DNA of 64,000 nt from Epiperipatus broadwayi (GCA_028023455.1 JAQFVV010012512.1:2887935-2951934), one strand, 5' to 3'; counted from the stretch's first letter, positions 47,251 to 60,047 are shown. Translations and numbers: made by a program. The notes: a model not told the origin generated them from the letters alone.

Positions 47251-49530
47251 ATAATGAGAAATCTATGGGTTCGATCTTGTCACAACCCCCAGATTAAGAT
47301 ATCAGCATATATATATAAATACACGAAAATCAAGCCAAATGGCAGTAATGCAGTACAAATGATAAATGTCACTAACAGCATTGAAATATAATTTACTGCT
47401 TTAATATAGATGACCCTTATTTGAATGCTATAATTTATATAAATAATATGCTATGCCACTATAATATATATAGAGAGAGAAGATTTCATTTAATAAAATA
47501 TACATGAAGATTTTATTTAGTAAAAGAAACATTAAGATTTACCCCCATCCCTTTTCTGATATTTAAAATAATTCAATCCCACCTTCATGATTTTTATAAT
47601 AACTGGAATATTTAAATACTGTATTTGATATTTTAAGAGTATGAAAAATGAAGTAAGATTAGCAGTTATATAGAAAACAAATTATAAGTCACCCTTTCAG
47701 AATTTAATAAATAATTATAAAATAAATGTTTCAGAGCATTAATTAGCTTGAGTTCTGGATTTTCCCCGGGTAGAAAATCCAGAGTTAAACAAATCAATTT
47801 TTATATTAAAAATGAACCTAAAATGTTGATTCATAAAACAATCTGGTGAACGTATTAATTTATAATGCATTATATATGTATATTTAAGGGGACGTTAATA
47901 ACCTTTTCATGAAGGTTTAGTTAAAAATGACAGAAAAGATTTTTAGAAATTCAACTCGTCAGATTGTTTGAAATTGGCATATCAATAACAGATATATAAA
48001 TCAAATAATAAATACATATAAATAAATGACCGCACCAAAGTTAAAGAAAGTTAAGAGCATATGAGAGAGAATTAAATTTATATAAATTATTTAAAAGCAA
48101 ATTACATATTATTTAAAAAGAGAGAAAATTGAACAATACGTTAGAAATCTTGATAGCAGGATTTGAGATTAGTGAGGCTAGATTCATTTTCAAATAGTAG
48201 CATAAAGATAAGAGTTACCTTGCGCAAATTTAATAAGTCTATTTTCAAAGTACGGCTCATGCATGGCAAATTGAGGATCCAAATGAATTCTTCTTGGTGA
48301 CAGCAACTTCTATTAGCATTCCAAAGTTCTTCTTTAGGCCTTTCTTCCTTTCAGGGCAGCAGGATGGTATGGCCGTGGAAGATGATGACCCACAGGGCCA
48401 GAGAAGGTGGTGGATTTACTACTACATCATTTTTAGATTTCAAAACAGTGATGTCTAATATGTTTACAATCAGTTCTCTCAATAATAGCTAATCTAATCT
48501 GTGACTCAAAATTCAGTCATTTTATACTTTTTCTTTATCAGTTGTTTTTGAAGATGCAACAGTAAGATAACATCCAAAAATAAATTCAAATCTATTTCCA
48601 GATTAGAAATAGATTTGACAACATGTTTTTAACAAAAGTATCTCTAATCTTAATCCCATTTTAAGTAAAAACTTTAATTAAAAATACCTTCCCCAGATTA
48701 AAACAATAGTGTTTCCAACCCTTAATTATTTTTAGACAATCAACTGTAGCATCTTCCATATTGGATTTTATAAAAATATACAGTTTAATAGAAAAAGTAC
48801 TTTAAAAAGAAAAAGTTTAAAAAATGACGTATAATAAAATATTTAAAATCAATATTGTTAGTAAGTTTTTGCTCCTATATATATATTTGAATCGCACCTA
48901 TAATACTTTAATAAAAAAGAACTAATAATTAATAATAGAATTAATAATCATAAAATTAATAATAAAATGTTATTGAAAGTTAAAATTGATAAATTTAGGC
49001 GCGCATTTCAAATATATACATAAAATATATATATACGACAAAAGGAGCGGGATGGGATATAGGGGTTTGAATACGGGTTAGTAGGTGGAAACATGAAGCT
49101 CAATCTTAAGCTAAGATTGACTGCTTCAATATATAGGGTAAACTCTTGCATATATATGGGGAAAAATGTGTAACTCAAAATAATATAGTGAAATATCAGT
49201 CCACAATAAAAAAATTATAAGATATTATCTTAAGAAATACTGGAAAGCATAAGGAAGTCAGGAAGAAGGGGGGAAACTGACACTGTGCTTTGGGGATTTG
49301 GAGATTCAGAACCTAGCACATAGAGAGCAAAAATAAATATATATATATATATCACATAAACAGGATGGAGTTGATAAGAATAAAAGTATATGGGGGGAAG
49401 CGCATCTTACAACCTAAAAGGCCAGGCCATGGATTAGTGGAACTCATTGCTACACAAGCAACAGGCATTTTTAGATTACAATACAGCCCTGGAGAGAGCT
49501 TTTAGAAGTAAAGAATGGTAAGACAACATT

Positions 49531-49826
49531 AGATCCCAATTGATAAAAGAGAAGTTTCAAGAGGATGGACCAGAAGAATATGTGCAATTTTTCGGCAACA
49601 AATAGCCACACTCAAGATGTTACAAGCGTGTAATTTGTCAAAGAAACAGATTGTGAAGATAGCCTACTGGAACTTGCCAATAAGAATAAGATTGATGCTA
49701 GAGAAAGGAAAAGATAACTCCACAAAAGAAATAGACAAGATATTGAGTCAGATGGAAATAAGTGTGCAAATGAGACATATCCAAGAGAAAAAGAAATTAG
49801 ACCAAGGGAGAGACATAATATTCTGA
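49531..49826 (+). pseudogene. Gypsy gag (capsid) fragment
   Basis: Reads LIKEKFQEDGPEEYVQFF, then after a one-frame shift near 49600 LKMLQACNLSKKQIVKIAYWNLP. The pattern of E-x-P-x-E-Y-x-x-F then a C-x-L-S-x-x-Q helix is the Gypsy capsid C-terminal fold. No zinc knuckle was found downstream. Stops flank the fragment on both sides. Confidence 0.6.
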
Positions 49827-49939
49827 CAGCAACCAAATTCAAAACACATGGGAACCTAATTTGTTCATGGGAGGACTGTGTACCGAGTTATGCATGCCAA
49901 ACATGCTCGAAAATACAGATAGCAGCAGAACAGACAAAA

Positions 49940-50340
49940 GTGGAAAGCACTTATTGATTCAGGGAATCAGGTCACTCTAATAACAAACTCACCAAAGAAC
50001 AACCGAAATATACCTGTTCTAACCATTGAAAGCCGTACATATGGCGTATGACCAACAACAGAAAGGCCAAGGTTGAAATCAAACAAATATGGCTGGATGT
50101 TAAAATCCATGGAATAAGTTGGCCCCATGTATTCCTAATCATGAAAAATTTGATTTATGAAGTCTTATTGAGAATTAACTTTTTATTCAAATATAAATTT
50201 AAGTTAAACTACGAAAGTAGACAAACCACATGTAATGGGAAGTTGGTCAGATTTATAATGGATAGCACAGATTGTCCAATAGGAGCTTTGCAAGTTGCCA
50301 ATGAACACAATGATGACTTGATAAAAAAAAAATAAACCAG
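49940..50340 (+). pseudogene. Gypsy aspartic protease fragment
   Basis: ALIDSGNQVTLI carries the D-S-G catalytic triplet (49956-49964) expected near the start of a retropepsin, followed by a strand and a stop near 50047. The usual downstream I-L-G block is weak (ELVGPM and LLRINFLF may be its remains in another frame). Position between gag and RT supports the call. Confidence 0.65.
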
Positions 50341-51180
50341 ATGAAGATGGCTTGGGGAGAAGGGAAGAAAATGCTAAGAAAGATACTGAATGAATGCAAT
50401 CAGGTATTTTCAGACAGGCCAGGCATGATCCCAGGGTTTGAACAAATAATTCAGGTAAATGAAACCCAACCATTTAAGGTAAAATCATACCCAATTTCTC
50501 ATCAATATAGAGAGCAGGTGAAGGAGCAGATAGAGCAGATGTTGGAATGGGGTATTATATCAAGTTTTTCAGATTATTGTAACCCAATAGATATCAAGAA
50601 AAGGATAATTCCATACAGTTATGTCTCGATGTGAGGCAACTGAATAAAGTCACAGTGCCAGATTGTAATATATCACCAACCATGCAATAATTACTTGGGG
50701 AGATTTATTGAAAAAAGATTTCAACATTTCATCTGACAGCAAGCTATTGGCGGATAAGGCTGTACCCAGAAGATCATAAATATACTGCCTTTAGATATGA
50801 TGGATGCTCATATCAGCTTAACCATAGTGTTATTTGGCCTGATTTATCCATGGAGCTGGCTTACTACAATGTTTAGATCAGGTATTATCTGAAGTTATAG
50901 TTACAATATATGTGGATGACATATTAGTGGCATTATCTACCGTGGAAGAACATGCCAAAGATGTAAAAATGATTTTAAGGCAATGTTGGAAGAAAAGATC
51001 AAGGTAAATCTGAAGAAAAGTGTGCAATTTCAAGAGAAAATTACATTCCTGGACCACCCTAGTTGGATCACAGGGTGTTTGGCCACCCCCAAATAAAATA
51101 TCAGCAATCAAAGCTTTCCCAGCACCTAGGTCCAAGAAGCAGATATGATCTTTTTGGGTATGTGTAACTTTTACAACCAT
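50341..51180 (+). pseudogene. Gypsy reverse transcriptase, degenerate
   Basis: Typical Gypsy RT start: an N-E-C-N-Q-V-F-S-D-x-P-G-M-I-P-G-F block, P-F-K-V-K-S-Y-P-I-S, then EQMLEWGIISSF. In other frames LCLDVRQLNKVTVPD (motif A region, about 50619-50665), TAFRYDG near 50785, and TIYVDDILVAL (the YVDD catalytic box, 50909-50920), FLDH near 51045 and FLGMCNFYNHFREQFA (51145-51195). Several frameshifts separate them. The catalytic D-D pair in YVDD is preserved by chance; there is no continuous frame. Confidence 0.85.
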
Positions 51181-51700
51181 TTTCGGGAGCAGTTTGCTCC
51201 AACATATAGTGCCACTGGTTACATTAATAAGAAAAGATGTAGTGTGGAATTGGAAAAAGAAGGAACACTAGGTATTGGAGAGGGTAAAGAAATTGTTCAT
51301 GAAGTACGGAATACTGGATTTTTCTGACTTTGAGAAACACTTCGTGGTGCAGACTGACAGCAGTAGTATAAGCTGGGAGCAACAGCATCACAGATTCAAG
51401 AGGATGGTCAGATGAAATGCTGTTTTTCTTAAGTCAGGCTGCTCAAGGGTCCAGAAAATCATTACAATGCATCATTCCAAAAGCCTTGCATGTTGTTATT
51501 GCGAGCAAAAAGAATTGTGAGTCATGGACCAGCAGAGTTTAGAATGTATTAACCATAGTTATACTGACCAATTGTCAGTTGGTACAAAGGAGCCTACATC
51601 TCCAAGAATATAATTATGTGGTAAAGCACTATGCAACCTTCAAACAATATTGTGGCTGATGCCCTTAGCTATAACCAAAGGTGCATTTGCACATCGTGTC
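51181..51700 (+). pseudogene. Gypsy RNase H, degenerate
   Basis: LDFSDFEKHFVVQTDSS (about 51312-51365) is the start of the RNase H domain with its first catalytic Asp in Q-T-D. The domain end NIVADALS (51646-51668) matches the usual N-x-x-A-D-A-L-S-R closing motif. Everything between is frame-shifted. Confidence 0.75.
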
Positions 51701-53003
51701 ATCCTAAAGCTGAAAATTTATATGGGGCAGGAATAAACCTATAGGGTTAATGAGGGTGGAGAAATGGTATTCTTAGAGAGTTTAAAAAGTATCAGAAGGA
51801 TGGATGCCCAGGCTAAGTCAAATGTTAATTACAAAACTGGAAGGAAATCAAAAGAAAAAATAGTGGATAAGTCCCAGATGTAGAGACTTCAACCGATACA
51901 AACATGACTAAGACATGGTCTCCAATACAGAAACAAAAGGACCTAGAAATTGGGAGACCGGTAATACTTTAGCAAAATGGAGGAATCCAGTGGTAATTTC
52001 ATGTCCACTAAATATATGGACATGATGGGGTGTGGACAACTGAAAAGTGAGATTAGGCAGTGGTGCATGGGACTGTAGTGGGAACGATCAGCCAATGTGA
52101 ACTTTTACAGAAAACTAAGCTTGCAAAAATGAGCTCCATAGTACCAAAGAAGTCATGAAAGATATTTGCCATATATTATTATAGCTCCATTGCCTACCTT
52201 TAGCTAGAAAAAAATATTTGTTGGTGGTGTAAAAAGGACGCAGTAAATTTGTGGCTACATATCCCATAACTCAAGCAAACACCTGAAACACCACATATCT
52301 TTTTTGAAAGGAACATTTTACTGCAATAGGAAAACTTCAAAGCATTCTCTTGGATCACAACAAACCATTTATCTCCCCAGAATGAAAGCATGGGTTCAGA
52401 AGTCAGGATCCAACACATACTTACATCAATTTAGAATACCTAATAGAATCCATGTGAGAGAGTGATGCATGAGTTGGGTATATTGTTTAAGACACACATC
52501 CCAACTAATTACCGAAGATGGACTAAAAAGATTCCAGAAATACTGAACTACATAAATTGGGCGGTTAATGAGTCTACGGATTCTCCCCCATCAGCTCCAG
52601 TTTGAAAAACCCTCTAAATTAATCAAGGCCAAAATACCAGGACGAAAGAAAATGCCAATAAATGTGGAGGAAGACCAAGAGCAAGAATATCATACACTTT
52701 TGAAAAGGAGTCAGGAAAGAAACAAACACACACTGGAGAACTCATCGGTTTAAAAATGGTGATCTAGTCATGGTGAAAACCCCACACATGACCGAATCTG
52801 GAACATTATCTGCAGAAAATTTTGCAGTTTATGAGGACCTTTCCCTATCGTTAAGTGTCAAGGGGATAATGCATTCTGGGTGAATACTAAGCAGGAGGAA
52901 GGGGATCATACAATGCTCATTCCCTCAAGCCCATGCCATTGCAAAGCAATTCACGATCCATTTAGGAGCCATTCAAATACATAAACCATATTTAAAGGGT
53001 TCC
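51700..53003 (+). pseudogene. Gypsy integrase, degenerate
   Basis: Fragments in order and in mixed frames: a K-Y-x-D/H-x-M-x-G-C stretch near 52005 (remnant of the H-H-C-C zinc finger), NLWLHIP then PETPHIFFERNI near 52240-52320 (catalytic core, around the expected D-x-x-x-W and A-x-x-F positions), ILNYINWAVNESTDSPP near 52540-52595, GDLVMVKTPHMT near 52755-52795 (the G-D-x-V strand of the C-terminal domain) and VKCQGDNAFWVNTK near 52850-52895. No continuous frame and no clear catalytic D-D-E set. Confidence 0.7.
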
Positions 53004-53017
53004 GGGAGGGGGGAAAG
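53004..53017 (+). promoter_or_regulatory. Polypurine tract of the Gypsy element
   Basis: GGGAGGGGGGAAAG ends three bases before the 3' LTR starts at 53021, the standard site for plus-strand primer retention. Confidence 0.85.
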
Positions 53018-53020
53018 TAT

Positions 53021-55702
53021 TGCAACAAGGCGGGTATTATCAAACCTTGTTGTAATAAATAGACAAATATACATTCATATACCTTTAATAATATTATTAT
53101 AAAAATATTATTTACTAACAAAACTAAAATTCAAGTTGATGTATAATCAATGGTCATTTATGTGTCTGTATTATGTTATAGATTTAGTTATTTTAATGAA
53201 AAAGCTCATAAAAAAGAGACAAGGGTGGTCGTGCTCTGATTTTTTTTTTTTGCTAAACCCAGCTATACACATTGCTATGTATATGTATGAGTATGTTTTC
53301 AATCAATGGAATATGAAAATTCATAAAATAAAAATAAAAACATTTTGTTTGATAAACTTTTAAAATATATACATATTAAAAGTCAAAGAAAGAATTATAA
53401 CTGCCAAGATGGAAGACATTGATTTACAGAACAATGAAAGTGACTGTTGCAAAATCTTGAAATGTTGAGTTCTAATTGAATACTAATTAAAAAAAGTGTA
53501 AAAGCTTTTACAGTGCATTCCAATGAAGGCACGTGGAATGTTAATGGAAATAGAAAAAAGGAAAATGAATGAAAAGAAAAGAATTAAATGAAGGGGCAGA
53601 GTCGACAATTCCTGATTTGAAAAAAAATTAAAAAAAAAAAAATTAATTATCAGTTTTGAGTCTGAAGAAAGCAGGCTTTAGACTTATATATAAAGAAGAA
53701 TCCAGAAATCAGCATTATACATCGGTGAAATATGATTATGCCAGGGGTAGAAACTTCAATATGCGAGGTGATCCAAACCTTTCCCTAAATGTATGGTAGC
53801 TAGCCAGTATCTGAGAAGAGATCTCAAGTCTGAAGGATCGCCTAAATAATACAATGATGTTGGAGTGTTATAAATAAATAAAATAAAATTCAGCCAAGTA
53901 AAATCCGAACGTCCAAAAATATTAAGTTCATCATCCAAGGGCAGAGATACTCTTTCACCAAGTGAATTAAATCAATTTCCCAGGGAAACACAGGTACATT
54001 TTTCTGTTTGCATATATGACTTCTTAGTAAGCTTACTCAATTAAACTCCATGTAATTCAGGAAAAACTATTGTTTGACCTAATTGTGAACTCTTTTTTTA
54101 TATGCACGAGAATTTAAATTAATTTGTAATGTCATTATTATCGTATTAATTCTTCTATGATTGAACCCTTATTGTAATACATGTTATAGGAATTTGTGTG
54201 TGGGGGCTTTGGGTGAAAAGAAAAAAAAAAAAAGAGTAAACTGGCAAAGAAGGGAAAGAAAATCAGGAATCGTGGAAATACAGAATTATAAAAAAAATAT
54301 TTGGGGCTTCAATCTAGCTAAGAGAGGAAATCAATCTATTGGATAATATGTCTCATAATAAATGAATTTTAAAATAGGTTTACTGAATATCATGTATCTG
54401 CACTAATAAAAAGGAAAACTGATAGGAATATTTAATAAAAAATAAAAAAAATAGAATTGGATATTGACTTATGTAAATATTATTACAAACAAATAATTAT
54501 TAAAGATGAATGGTTTTATTTTGTTGTTTTGAGTTTTTTTATATTAAGATTAAAATGGGTTAGATCTACTCCTGGTAATTTTACCACCCGCCCGTAGAAA
54601 GCTAGCCTCAGGCTGGGTCATTATATCATCCTAATATACTCCAATATTATCCGTATAATTCTTACCTACAGGTGAGATTAGTTTTTGGAGTCTTTATTTA
54701 GACGTCCATAAATATACTGTTGTATGATATTGAAGAAAATTATATTAACGCTTAAAATGCATGACTCGTCTAAAAATGAGAAGATTTGACGTCACTCTAA
54801 ATCGGCTACTTTTTATCGCACGTATACATATTATATGTCATTCGAAAGAAAATCAAAAGTTCTGTAAGATGGTGCCCTCTTCAGAGTTATTTTACAAGTA
54901 AAAAATCAATAAAAATGACCATATATGTCAAACAAAACCAAAGCACCGCCTCCTCACCAACTTTTCTTGAATCTTATTGGCTGTCCCACTTCTGTCAGAA
55001 AGGGAAATGGCTGCCAAAAAGTAAAAAGTTACGCTCGCTTTGATTTTTATTACTTAAAATGATAAACTAATGTTTACAACATTTTAAACAATATTTGAAT
55101 TGAATTACAAATTATTATTGATAAAATAATACTAAAAATCAAATTATTTTAGAAAAATAGTTAAGATATTACCAAGAATTATTTATTTATTGCTACATAT
55201 TGATCGTAACGCTAAAGTGAAAAAAAAGATTGCGCCAGCAATCTTTTTGGTTGGTTGAATAGCTGTTACTTTTATTTCACCGCAATTGAATATTTTTTAA
55301 ATTATAAATCAAATTTTATTTTTGAAAAGACTTTCGCTTGCTTTCGTAATCTGAGAATTCAGTAATATACTTTTTACAAACGAAACTAACGTATTTATAT
55401 TATTAAAAGTGATCTATTTTAACAATAGATTTTGTTAAAGTTGTGAGTTGGCCAATTACAAGTTTTGATTTTTAACTCATTCGCCAATTAAATAATAATC
55501 GTTGAAAGGGTTAATAGAGGATATCCAAAAATCAAAGCGAGCAATATAAATATTCTAATTTTATAAACAGATAGTAATATGATTTGCTTTTTGATTGCGT
55601 GCTTTTGGTTTTTTGTTCAGGTGCAGGTACAGATATCTACACTCATACATGTGTAAAGATGTTTACATCAAGCAAGATATGAAAACAGGTGAACCCATTA
55701 CA
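53021..55702 (+). repeat. 3' LTR of the Gypsy element
   Basis: From TGCAACAAGGCGGGTATTAT to GAACCCATTACA; 1,920 bp without the MITE at 54749-55510. It shares order and content with 43259-45116. CG/TG and CA differences between the two LTRs are frequent, as expected for methylated old copies. Confidence 0.9.
54749..55510. mobile_element. piggyBac-type MITE, 762 bp, inside the 3' LTR
   Basis: Absent from the 5' LTR at the matching place. It is bounded by TTAA at 54745-54748 and 55511-55514, the piggyBac target duplication. The ends read CGCTTAAAATG and, from the other side, CCCTTTCAACG, imperfect inverted repeats of the piggyBac CCCTTT type. It contains an 11-bp stem, 4-base loop hairpin (55223-55248). 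No transposase. GC-richer core at 54940-55030. Confidence 0.75.
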
Positions 55703-57666
55703 ATATATGTGTCAACATGGTTCTATAGGTATCATCACACATATATAGCGAACAAATGACTGTGATATCATCAGTTTATATATATTACAGTGTGTATATT
55801 TATTTTAAAATAATATATTTTGTTATATTTGCTTTGTTGAATTGTTTTACATTTAAAATTGTGTATATATAGCATGGTCTACACATAATCATGTTATATG
55901 TAGAGTGGTAACATTTGTAATTTTGACTTTAAATAAGTCATAAAGAAAAAGCCCTACTGAAAACATCTGTTTTGACATACCTTGATAAGGTAATTTAAGT
56001 TGTTTCTAAGCAATAATATTTCAAAAATATATAATTTTAGAAAACAAAATTATTGAACTAAAAACTATTGAAGTCATTAGGAATTTAAAATAATCAAGTT
56101 TAAATAAAAATATCCTATTAAAAAGTAACAGGAAGTTTTAAATGTACTGAAATATAAATTATTCAGAAAGTGCTAATTGATTCTCAAAAGTAAATGGTTT
56201 TGTTGAAAGCAAGATGTTTTAAGCCTTGAAATATAAATAGGCCACACTTTTGCTGTGAATATTCTTTCTATAATTTCGAAAAGTGTTGACTACTAGAATT
56301 CACACCAGTTTTCACTCTGACATGTATGGATATACAAACATACATTTGCTGTCTCTCTGGCAGGGCATGACAATCTGTACTCACCCCTAAATTTCTGATG
56401 GCATAATCACCACTCACAAAGAGAAGAAACCATCCAACAGTCTATTGCAAGAAGACCCCTTAATCAAGACCACCTCTCCTGAGGAGAATGTCACTATTCC
56501 CACTGTCTGATTTGCCTGCATTACAAGCCACAAACAACAGGATTTGTAATATTCTTTAAAAGACTGCCAGAGCTGTATAATTTAATCTTTAAGTCTGTAA
56601 TCTTAATATTAAACTAGCTTGTTTACTATAATAATTAAATATTATTTTTTAAAATTTTGTTAAATTAAATCATTTATAAAGTAAAATTATGTTAAACTTG
56701 GCTGAATTCATCTTATAATATAAAATAATTCATTATCAACCTTATTTCTTAAAAATCTGTTAAATTAAATCATTTATAAAGTAACTATGTAACACTTGCT
56801 TGAATTTATCCCTATTATGTAAAATAGTTTCTTCTCTAATCTTGTAAACTTGCCTGAATTCAACTTTATAAAGGAAAATAATTTATCTTTTATAATCTAT
56901 AAATACTGAAATCAGTTACGACTTAAATTTCTTAAAACTGCAATCATGCCTAGATTTATTATTATTAAAATTTATTATATATGTTATAATATGCCCATCT
57001 TTCAAAATAGCAATTAATGATTGTTAACTAACTTTCAATGATGATAATTAAAATCTTCGATTTTAAATATTTTTAAAATGCTACTATGCATATTAAATAG
57101 CTTTTTCACTATGTGCTTGTTATTATCCCATAGTTTTATATATGTTATAGCTACATTATATTTCATGAGGTTTTGCTTCATCAGTTATTATAATTTATGA
57201 CTTTCATATCCATTAGTTTAAAGTGATATGCTAGCTAGAGATGATGTTAAAATATATTTGTTAATGTTTATTAATGCCCCATCAAATACATTTTCCCTCT
57301 TATTACAAAAATACGCACACACACACACACCACATATATATATATTGTGAGTGTTCAAATTGATGATCCACATACATATATATATAAAAAAAAAAAAAAA
57401 ATAACATAGTAAGCAATTCAGCATAATAAATTTAACGAAATAGGATTAATATTATTTTATACATTTCATATATAAATGCAATCACCATAGTAACAATATT
57501 ACATACAGTTTAATGTTTTTTATGTTGTGTATATTTTATTTGTAAAATATTTTAAAAAAAAATATTGTTATTAAAAAAAAGGTTATTATATCAATTTTAT
57601 ATTTTGGTTTGTAAAATATTATTTTAAGAAAAAAAATTGTAATCGAATTTAAATGTGATCTTCGTG
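55703..57666. other. No gene; one GC-richer patch
   Basis: About 56340-56560 is close to 45% GC, with AAGACCCCTTAATCAAGACC and CTCTCCTGAGGAGA, and may be an unidentified repeat copy. (TG/CA)n and (TA)n occur near 57315-57345. Nothing else is supported. Confidence 0.4.
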
Positions 57667-57830
57667 TGTCTTCTTATCTATGACCGTGTCTTCTTATCTA
57701 TGATCGTGTGTGGCCGCAAAGATAAAAAAACGTCAGAAAGAGAATCTATAAAAATGACGTGACAGAAGATAAAAGGGGTCAGATTGGTCAGTCATTCTCA
57801 GTCACTCACTCAAGCACGCACACACTTATT
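57667..57830 (+). promoter_or_regulatory. Promoter-like patch: TATA-like boxes, initiators, CRE half-sites
   Basis: TATAAAAA (57747-57754) and GATAAAAG (57768-57775) lie upstream of two TCAGT initiator-like words (57788-57792 and 57798-57802). The second pair is ~30 bases apart, the normal TATA-Inr spacing. ACGTCA and TGACGT words (57730-57760) resemble CRE sites, and a 20-bp sequence (GTGTCTTCTTATCTATGA) is tandemly doubled just upstream (57667-57705). It could be a host promoter or the promoter inside a long LTR ending near 60030. Confidence 0.35.
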
Positions 57831-60030
57831 ATCACTTTGTATGGTAAAGGACAAATCTATTTGTTGTATCTTAAGAAAATGAACCTTTTCAATATTAAAA
57901 TTGTTGGTTTGTAAAACTATAAAACATGGAGTAGTAGCAGAATTATCTGCCCGTTCAATCATTCGGGCGGACAAATTGAAGGGTTCCCGAAGAGCTGCGG
58001 CAATGTAAAAAAAAAAGAAACCTATGAAAAAAAAAAAAAAAAAAATGCTTTATAAATAAAGAAAAGACAAATGGATTTGCATAGACATCGTCTCCCGACT
58101 AACCAAATGGATCAATTCACCTTATAACTTGGATCGTCGAAATACACTCACCTCTACAGAATGGAAAGAGAAAAAGGAAACTTTTTAATGAGTATTGCAA
58201 AGTTTACAATTACTATTTCGGACGGAGAAAATCCTCTTTACACTATAAATGAAGGCAATCGATAGACTAATAAACAGTGAATGGACAGATTTATATATAT
58301 GGTATGATTATTTATTTTTTATGAAAAATATGTGTGTTAATTTTTTTTTATATGTAATACTATATGATTTTTTTTTATTATTATCTAAAGAAATATAATT
58401 ATTAAATGAAAATGATCGGAAAGACTCAAATATAGTTATTATTTCATATTCATTTATCCGTAATTATTTTTGATAAACGAATAAACTTTGATACCCTCTT
58501 ATTGCACATTTTGGTATAGGGTATATGTAAATTTTTATTTTTTTTTAGTAAAATATCTAAGAACCTTTCCCATCATTTATTCATTCATTTTTTTGTATGT
58601 GTCGTTAACGTTCTTGCAACACGTATATAGAGATACATATAGCAACATGATTATTTTATTTAGTCAACCAATTTAAAATATAAAGACATTTCGGATGTAT
58701 ACTATCATTAATATTGTCAATCTTCTTTTTTTTATAATTAAATAAATTGAGTTAATTTAAATATCAAGACTAGTTTACTTATTTTGTTTTATTTGGATTG
58801 CGTAAGACGGCGGAGCAACTTAGGTAACAGAATTCAAACTCAGCTTGGTAAGCGAATTGAAATAGAAGATAAGGTATATTTTGCTTATTAATATTTTATT
58901 TTGTTTCTATATAAATTTCATAGTTATATTTGCATTCGAATATTATATATCCATATTATTATGTCTCTTAATTAATATTACAAAGACAATCATTTCATGT
59001 TTGTCTGATTCCGTAATAAAAATCTAAATAGATTATACTTTATCGTTCGGTTTGGAGTAGTTCGTTTGAATATTTCTTAAACTCCTATAAAATGAAGAGA
59101 ATAAACTTCATTGACCGATTTAATTGAATATTATTTTCATTTATAGAAATATCAAATATAATCATGTGTTTTAATTGTTGCCAATCAAAATTTTTTATTC
59201 AGTTATTTAAAGTTTTCAAACAAGTTGTATTAATATTCACAAGTGAATAAACATCCAAGAGAAGCTCGATATATTTTTAGTTAATATAATTGGACATTGT
59301 AAAATTAGAAATGAGCTAATAGAGTATTGATATTAAACTCCAGTGAAATATTTTAGTTTAAAACCTAAACGAAGCATTAATTAAGTATCATTTTATTGAG
59401 AGATATTTATAAATTATTTTGTAACTTATTGATAATCTATCGACGTCTATTAATTTGTTTAAACATTTAAATGAGTGTATAAATTTTCAAAGTGTTTATA
59501 AAATTATTAATTATAGGTTGAGGTAGAAAGAATTGTATATCGTTTATTGACGCGAGTATTTATCTTTATATTTAGCGTTTGCTAACATGGATATATGCAT
59601 ATTTGGGGTTCAGTTATTATTTTGTTTTGTCGTTTAAATAATGTCTGTATGCAAACCAATGTTTTGTAAAGTGCTATTACAGGTACTTAGAAAATTATCC
59701 ATTAAGTTATAAAGACAGTACCTTTAAATAATAAAGTGGAGTTAAAGTACTATAACAGTAACAGGCTAATAAAATATATATATTGGAATCTAGATTAGTT
59801 ATTAATTGGATTGGTTTTGATTAGATTGCCAATCAAGTGTTAGCCTAATCCTATATTATTGTATAGGGCAATAGTAGTTGATTTCACCGCTCTATGCAAT
59901 TTATATTGTAGTTGACGGTTTTGTTGATGGCTGGAGCAGATAATCTCATTATTTCTTCATTTTTCATATAACTTAAGTAAATTAAACTTTAAGAGAGATT
60001 ATTTGTGCTTTATGATGGTTTAATATATAA
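57831..60030. other. Unassigned; possibly the body of a long LTR
   Basis: Mixed composition. A patch at 57930-58000 has TGCCCGTTCAATCATTCGGG (inverted CCCG...CGGG). A short open frame (about 58161-58265) begins MEREKGNFL. A patch at 58800-58880 is open as LGNRIQTQLGKRIEIEDK and ends at AAG/GTATAT, which looks like a splice donor, but no acceptor or partner exon is evident. If 60031 is a true primer site, part of this is LTR. Confidence 0.3.
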
Positions 60031-60047
60031 TGGCGACCCGATTGAGC
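60031..60047 (+). promoter_or_regulatory. Primer-binding-site-like sequence
   Basis: TGGCGACCCGATTGAGC follows ...TTTAATATATAA, resembling the LTR-end/primer-site junctions at 18797 and 36445. About 170 bp later the sequence ends CCGTCGGTTACA (60207-60218) against (TA)n, which looks like the inverted start of another LTR. The element it would belong to cannot be delimited. Confidence 0.4.

Larger units (their letters stand above)
45131..49530. other. Leader/interior of the Gypsy element with nested insertions
   Basis: No intact gene. It contains a tRNA-type SINE piece (45785-45875), a second B-box-like site (46150-46161), a minisatellite (47065-47250), and a GC-richer patch at 48340-48425. 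That patch has a polypyrimidine-AG (CTTTCTTCCTTTCAG at 48341-48355) and a short open frame (MVWPWKMMTHRAREGG), possibly gag leader or a pseudo-exon. (TA)n tracts occur near 46040, 47310, 49030 and 49340. Confidence 0.5.
43259..55702 (+). mobile_element. Full-length degenerate Gypsy-type LTR retrotransposon
   Basis: Complete layout: 5' LTR 43259-45116, primer site 45118, a ~4.4-kb leader loaded with later insertions, gag and pol remnants 49531-53003, polypurine tract 53004-53017, 3' LTR 53021-55702 (with a 762-bp MITE). Domain order protease, RT, RNase H, integrase is that of Gypsy/Ty3. Frames are broken dozens of times and no env-like frame is seen. LTRs are TG...CA bounded and differ by many substitutions and small indels, so the insertion is old. 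It lies in (TA)n on the left and ATATATG on the right. Confidence 0.9.

Noticed and set aside
48341-48480. Splice acceptor and exon-like frame in the Gypsy leader
   Set aside because: The acceptor looks good but the frame has no domain and lies between the LTRs of a retroelement; chance or leader sequence is likelier.
58161-58265. Short frame MEREKGNFL... and the donor-like AAG/GTATAT at 58873
   Set aside because: Too short, with no acceptor or partner exon; noted only within the unassigned region.
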